A stretch of 6,913 nt of DNA from Acidobacteriota bacterium. Its GTDB lineage: Bacteria > Acidobacteriota > Terriglobia > Acidiferrales > UBA7541. A program made the translations under genes and the position numbers. The stretch is from assembly GCA_003224195.1 (NCBI GenBank), contig QHYP01000240.1, positions 12,565 through 19,477 on the forward strand. The letters run 5' to 3'. A model generated the notes under the pieces. It saw nothing but the letters and a program-made list of their open reading frames with translations, was not told where the DNA came from and made no database searches. Positions within the stretch are counted from its first letter, which is position 1, and every line of letters starts with the position of its first letter. This document shows positions 5,490-6,913 of this stretch, one piece after another.

Positions 5490-6913
5490 ATCCAGGTTAA
5501 TCTTCGTCGGCTTTTCTTTTTGGATTTGGCTCTCGCTTGCGCTTGTGCGACGGCCATGCGGGTGTCTGCGCAGACGCCTCCGCCCCAGTCGGCGCCGCTT
5601 CCCCCGCCCCCCGTGCGCAAACCCATTGCGCTGGCCCGCATCCCCCGCGTTCATCGCCCGCCCAAACTCGAAGATTTTCTCCAGGATCGCCCGCGCGAAG
5701 CCGATCTCGAAGCCACCGATTTTCGGCAGTATCTGCCCGGCGACGGCATTCCCGCCACCGAAGCCACAACCGCGTATCTTTCCTACGATGACAAAAACCT
5801 GTACGTTATCTTTCTTTGCCGCGACGAGCCTGGAAAAGTTTTCGCCCACCTTTCCAAACGCGAAGACACCTTTCAGGACGACAACGTTGCGGTCTTTCTC
5901 GACACCTTCCGCGACCGCCATCGCTCTTACTACTTTGGGGCGAACCCGCTCGGCATCCAGACCGACGCCATCTACACCGAGGGGCAAGGCTACGACTACA
6001 GTTTCGATACCTTGTGGCACACCGAAGGCCGTCTGACCCCCGGCGGCTACGCCGTGTGGTTCTCCATTCCCTTCAAAAGTCTTCGCTTTTCGCACGCTCC
6101 GGAACAGACCTGGGGCGTCATGCTCTACCGCCAGATCCTTCGGAAGAGCGAAGTGGACACTTGGCCCTACGTTACGCAGCGCGTCGAAGGCATCACGCAA
6201 CAGTTTGCCCCCGCTGGCGGGCTCGAAAAAATTTCGCCCGGCCGCAACATCCAGCTCATCCCCTATGGTCTGCTGGCCCGCAATCACTTCCTCAACCAGC
6301 CTTTTCCCCTCAATCCTTCCTTCCAGAACGCCTTCGAGCACCGCGGCGGCCTCGACGCGAAGTTCGTAGCCAGGGACGCGTTGACCTTCGACGTCACGCT
6401 CAATCCCGATTTCAGCCAGGTGGAATCCGACGATCCCCAGGTCACCATCAATCAGCGCTTCGCCGTCTTCTTCCCGGAGAAGCGACCCTTCTTCATCGAA
6501 AACGCCGGCTTCTTCCAGACACCCATCAATCTCTTCTTCTCGCGCCGGATTGCCGACCCGCAATTCGGCGGCCGCATGACCGGTAAAGCGGGCCACTGGC
6601 TCCTCGGCGCGCTGGTGATTGACGACCGCGAGCCGGGGCTCAACCAGCCGAGCCCGTTCAACACGCGCGCGGCCGACGGCGTCTTTCGCGTCGCCCGCGA
6701 ATTCGGCAATCAGTCGCAGATCGGCGCGTTTTTCTCGAGCCGCGACTTCGCGGACACGAACAACCGGGTCGCTTCGCTCGACGCGCGGCTCAAATTTACG
6801 CCCAATTGGGTGCTCGAAGCCCAGGCCACCCATAGTTGGACCCGCCAGGATCTGAATCATTCGCAGGACTGTCTTTTTTCCGACAACCGCGCGCAGGGCA
6901 GCGCCCTTTGGAC
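5490..6913 (+). CDS. Exported CBM9-like / DUF5916 domain protein, probable outer-membrane protein, 3' partial
   Basis: The frame is open from 5487 (TGA at 5484-5486) to the window edge, giving about 474 codons. In numbering from ATC 5490, residues 5-27 look like a classical signal peptide: LRR, a hydrophobic core, then VSA|Q, with cleavage after 27. A proline-rich linker (29-45) follows. Residues about 55-228 are a CBM9/DOMON-like domain (KLEDFL, PATEATTAYLSYDDKNLYV, KREDTFQDDNVAVFLDTF, WGVMLYR). DUF5916 begins near 245 with NPDFSQVESDD (305-315), FFPEKRPFFIEN (327-338) and LFFSRRI. Family members are usually 700-900 residues with a C-terminal beta-barrel-like region, so about a third to a half is missing. 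The biochemical role is unknown; carbohydrate binding and an outer-membrane site are inferences. The start is unresolved: no ATG, GTG or TTG precedes the LRR. ATC 5490 sits behind GGTGAT (5482-5487); TTG 5520 or 5526 cut the signal peptide, and ATG 5556 removes it. A frame-shifted GTG start (5476/5479) is discussed as a finding. Confidence 0.85.
   Translation, partial: MQVNLRRLFFLDLALACACATAMRVSAQTPPPQSAPLPPPPVRKPIALARIPRVHRPPKLEDFLQDRPREADLEATDFRQYLPGDGIPATEATTAYLSYDDKNLYVIFLCRDEPGKVFAHLSKREDTFQDDNVAVFLDTFRDRHRSYYFGANPLGIQTDAIYTEGQGYDYSFDTLWHTEGRLTPGGYAVWFSIPFKSLRFSHAPEQTWGVMLYRQILRKSEVDTWPYVTQRVEGITQQFAPAGGLEKISPGRNIQLIPYGLLARNHFLNQPFPLNPSFQNAFEHRGGLDAKFVARDALTFDVTLNPDFSQVESDDPQVTINQRFAVFFPEKRPFFIENAGFFQTPINLFFSRRIADPQFGGRMTGKAGHWLLGALVIDDREPGLNQPSPFNTRAADGVFRVAREFGNQSQIGAFFSSRDFADTNNRVASLDARLKFTPNWVLEAQATHSWTRQDLNHSQDCLFSDNRAQGSALW

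Noticed and set aside
5338..6036. 232-codon open frame on the plus strand beginning at ATG 5338
   Set aside because: After about residue 65 it becomes Arg/Pro/Ser-rich shadow sequence of the DUF5916 frame. Only its GTG 5476-5540 part is kept, as a possible frame-shifted signal peptide.
5241..6860. 539-codon open frame on the minus strand
   Set aside because: It is antisense to the DUF5916 gene and runs into the carbamoyltransferase start region. Its translation is low-complexity (A/R/G/V/E-rich) with no family motif, while the plus-strand frame shows clear conserved domains. It is a shadow of GC-rich codon bias.

Overview
The window is GC-rich, tightly packed bacterial DNA. It carries five protein-coding genes, two of them cut by the window edges. 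No RNA genes, mobile elements or CRISPR arrays were seen. Gene content points to a Gram-negative, non-proteobacterial organism, with Acidobacteriota the best guess. The reasons are an exported CBM9-like/DUF5916 outer-membrane-type protein, a fused homocysteine methyltransferase/methylenetetrahydrofolate reductase, and frequent GTG/TTG starts with strong G/C third-position bias. The phylum is inferred; no marker gene is present.

Left part (1-3568): a truncated RidA-family gene runs leftward from 181. Divergent from it is a probable two-gene operon, cystathionine beta-synthase (294-1682) followed 44 bases later by the fused homocysteine S-methyltransferase/MTHFR (1727-3568). The two operon enzymes compete for homocysteine: the first commits it to transsulfuration and cysteine, the second returns it to methionine and makes the reduced one-carbon unit. 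RidA proteins clear the reactive enamine/imine by-products of PLP enzymes, so its position beside a PLP enzyme is at least thematically consistent.

Middle (3569-5338): a NodU/CmcH-family O-carbamoyltransferase lies on the minus strand, convergent with the methionine operon. A perfect 7-bp hairpin occupies the junction, and the carbamoyltransferase stop codon sits in its loop. No substrate pathway for the carbamoyltransferase is visible.

Right part (about 5490-6913): a divergent, rightward gene runs off the window. It encodes an exported protein with a proline-rich linker, a CBM9-like domain and the start of a DUF5916 domain. Its reading frame is clear but its start is not: the apparent signal peptide lies upstream of every usable ATG/GTG/TTG in that frame, so either a rare start codon or an indel/frameshift is involved.

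Nothing here amounts to a convincing new system. The points most worth checking are the unusual 5' end of the DUF5916 gene, the homocysteine-node arrangement, and the orphan carbamoyltransferase paired with a divergent outer-membrane-type gene.
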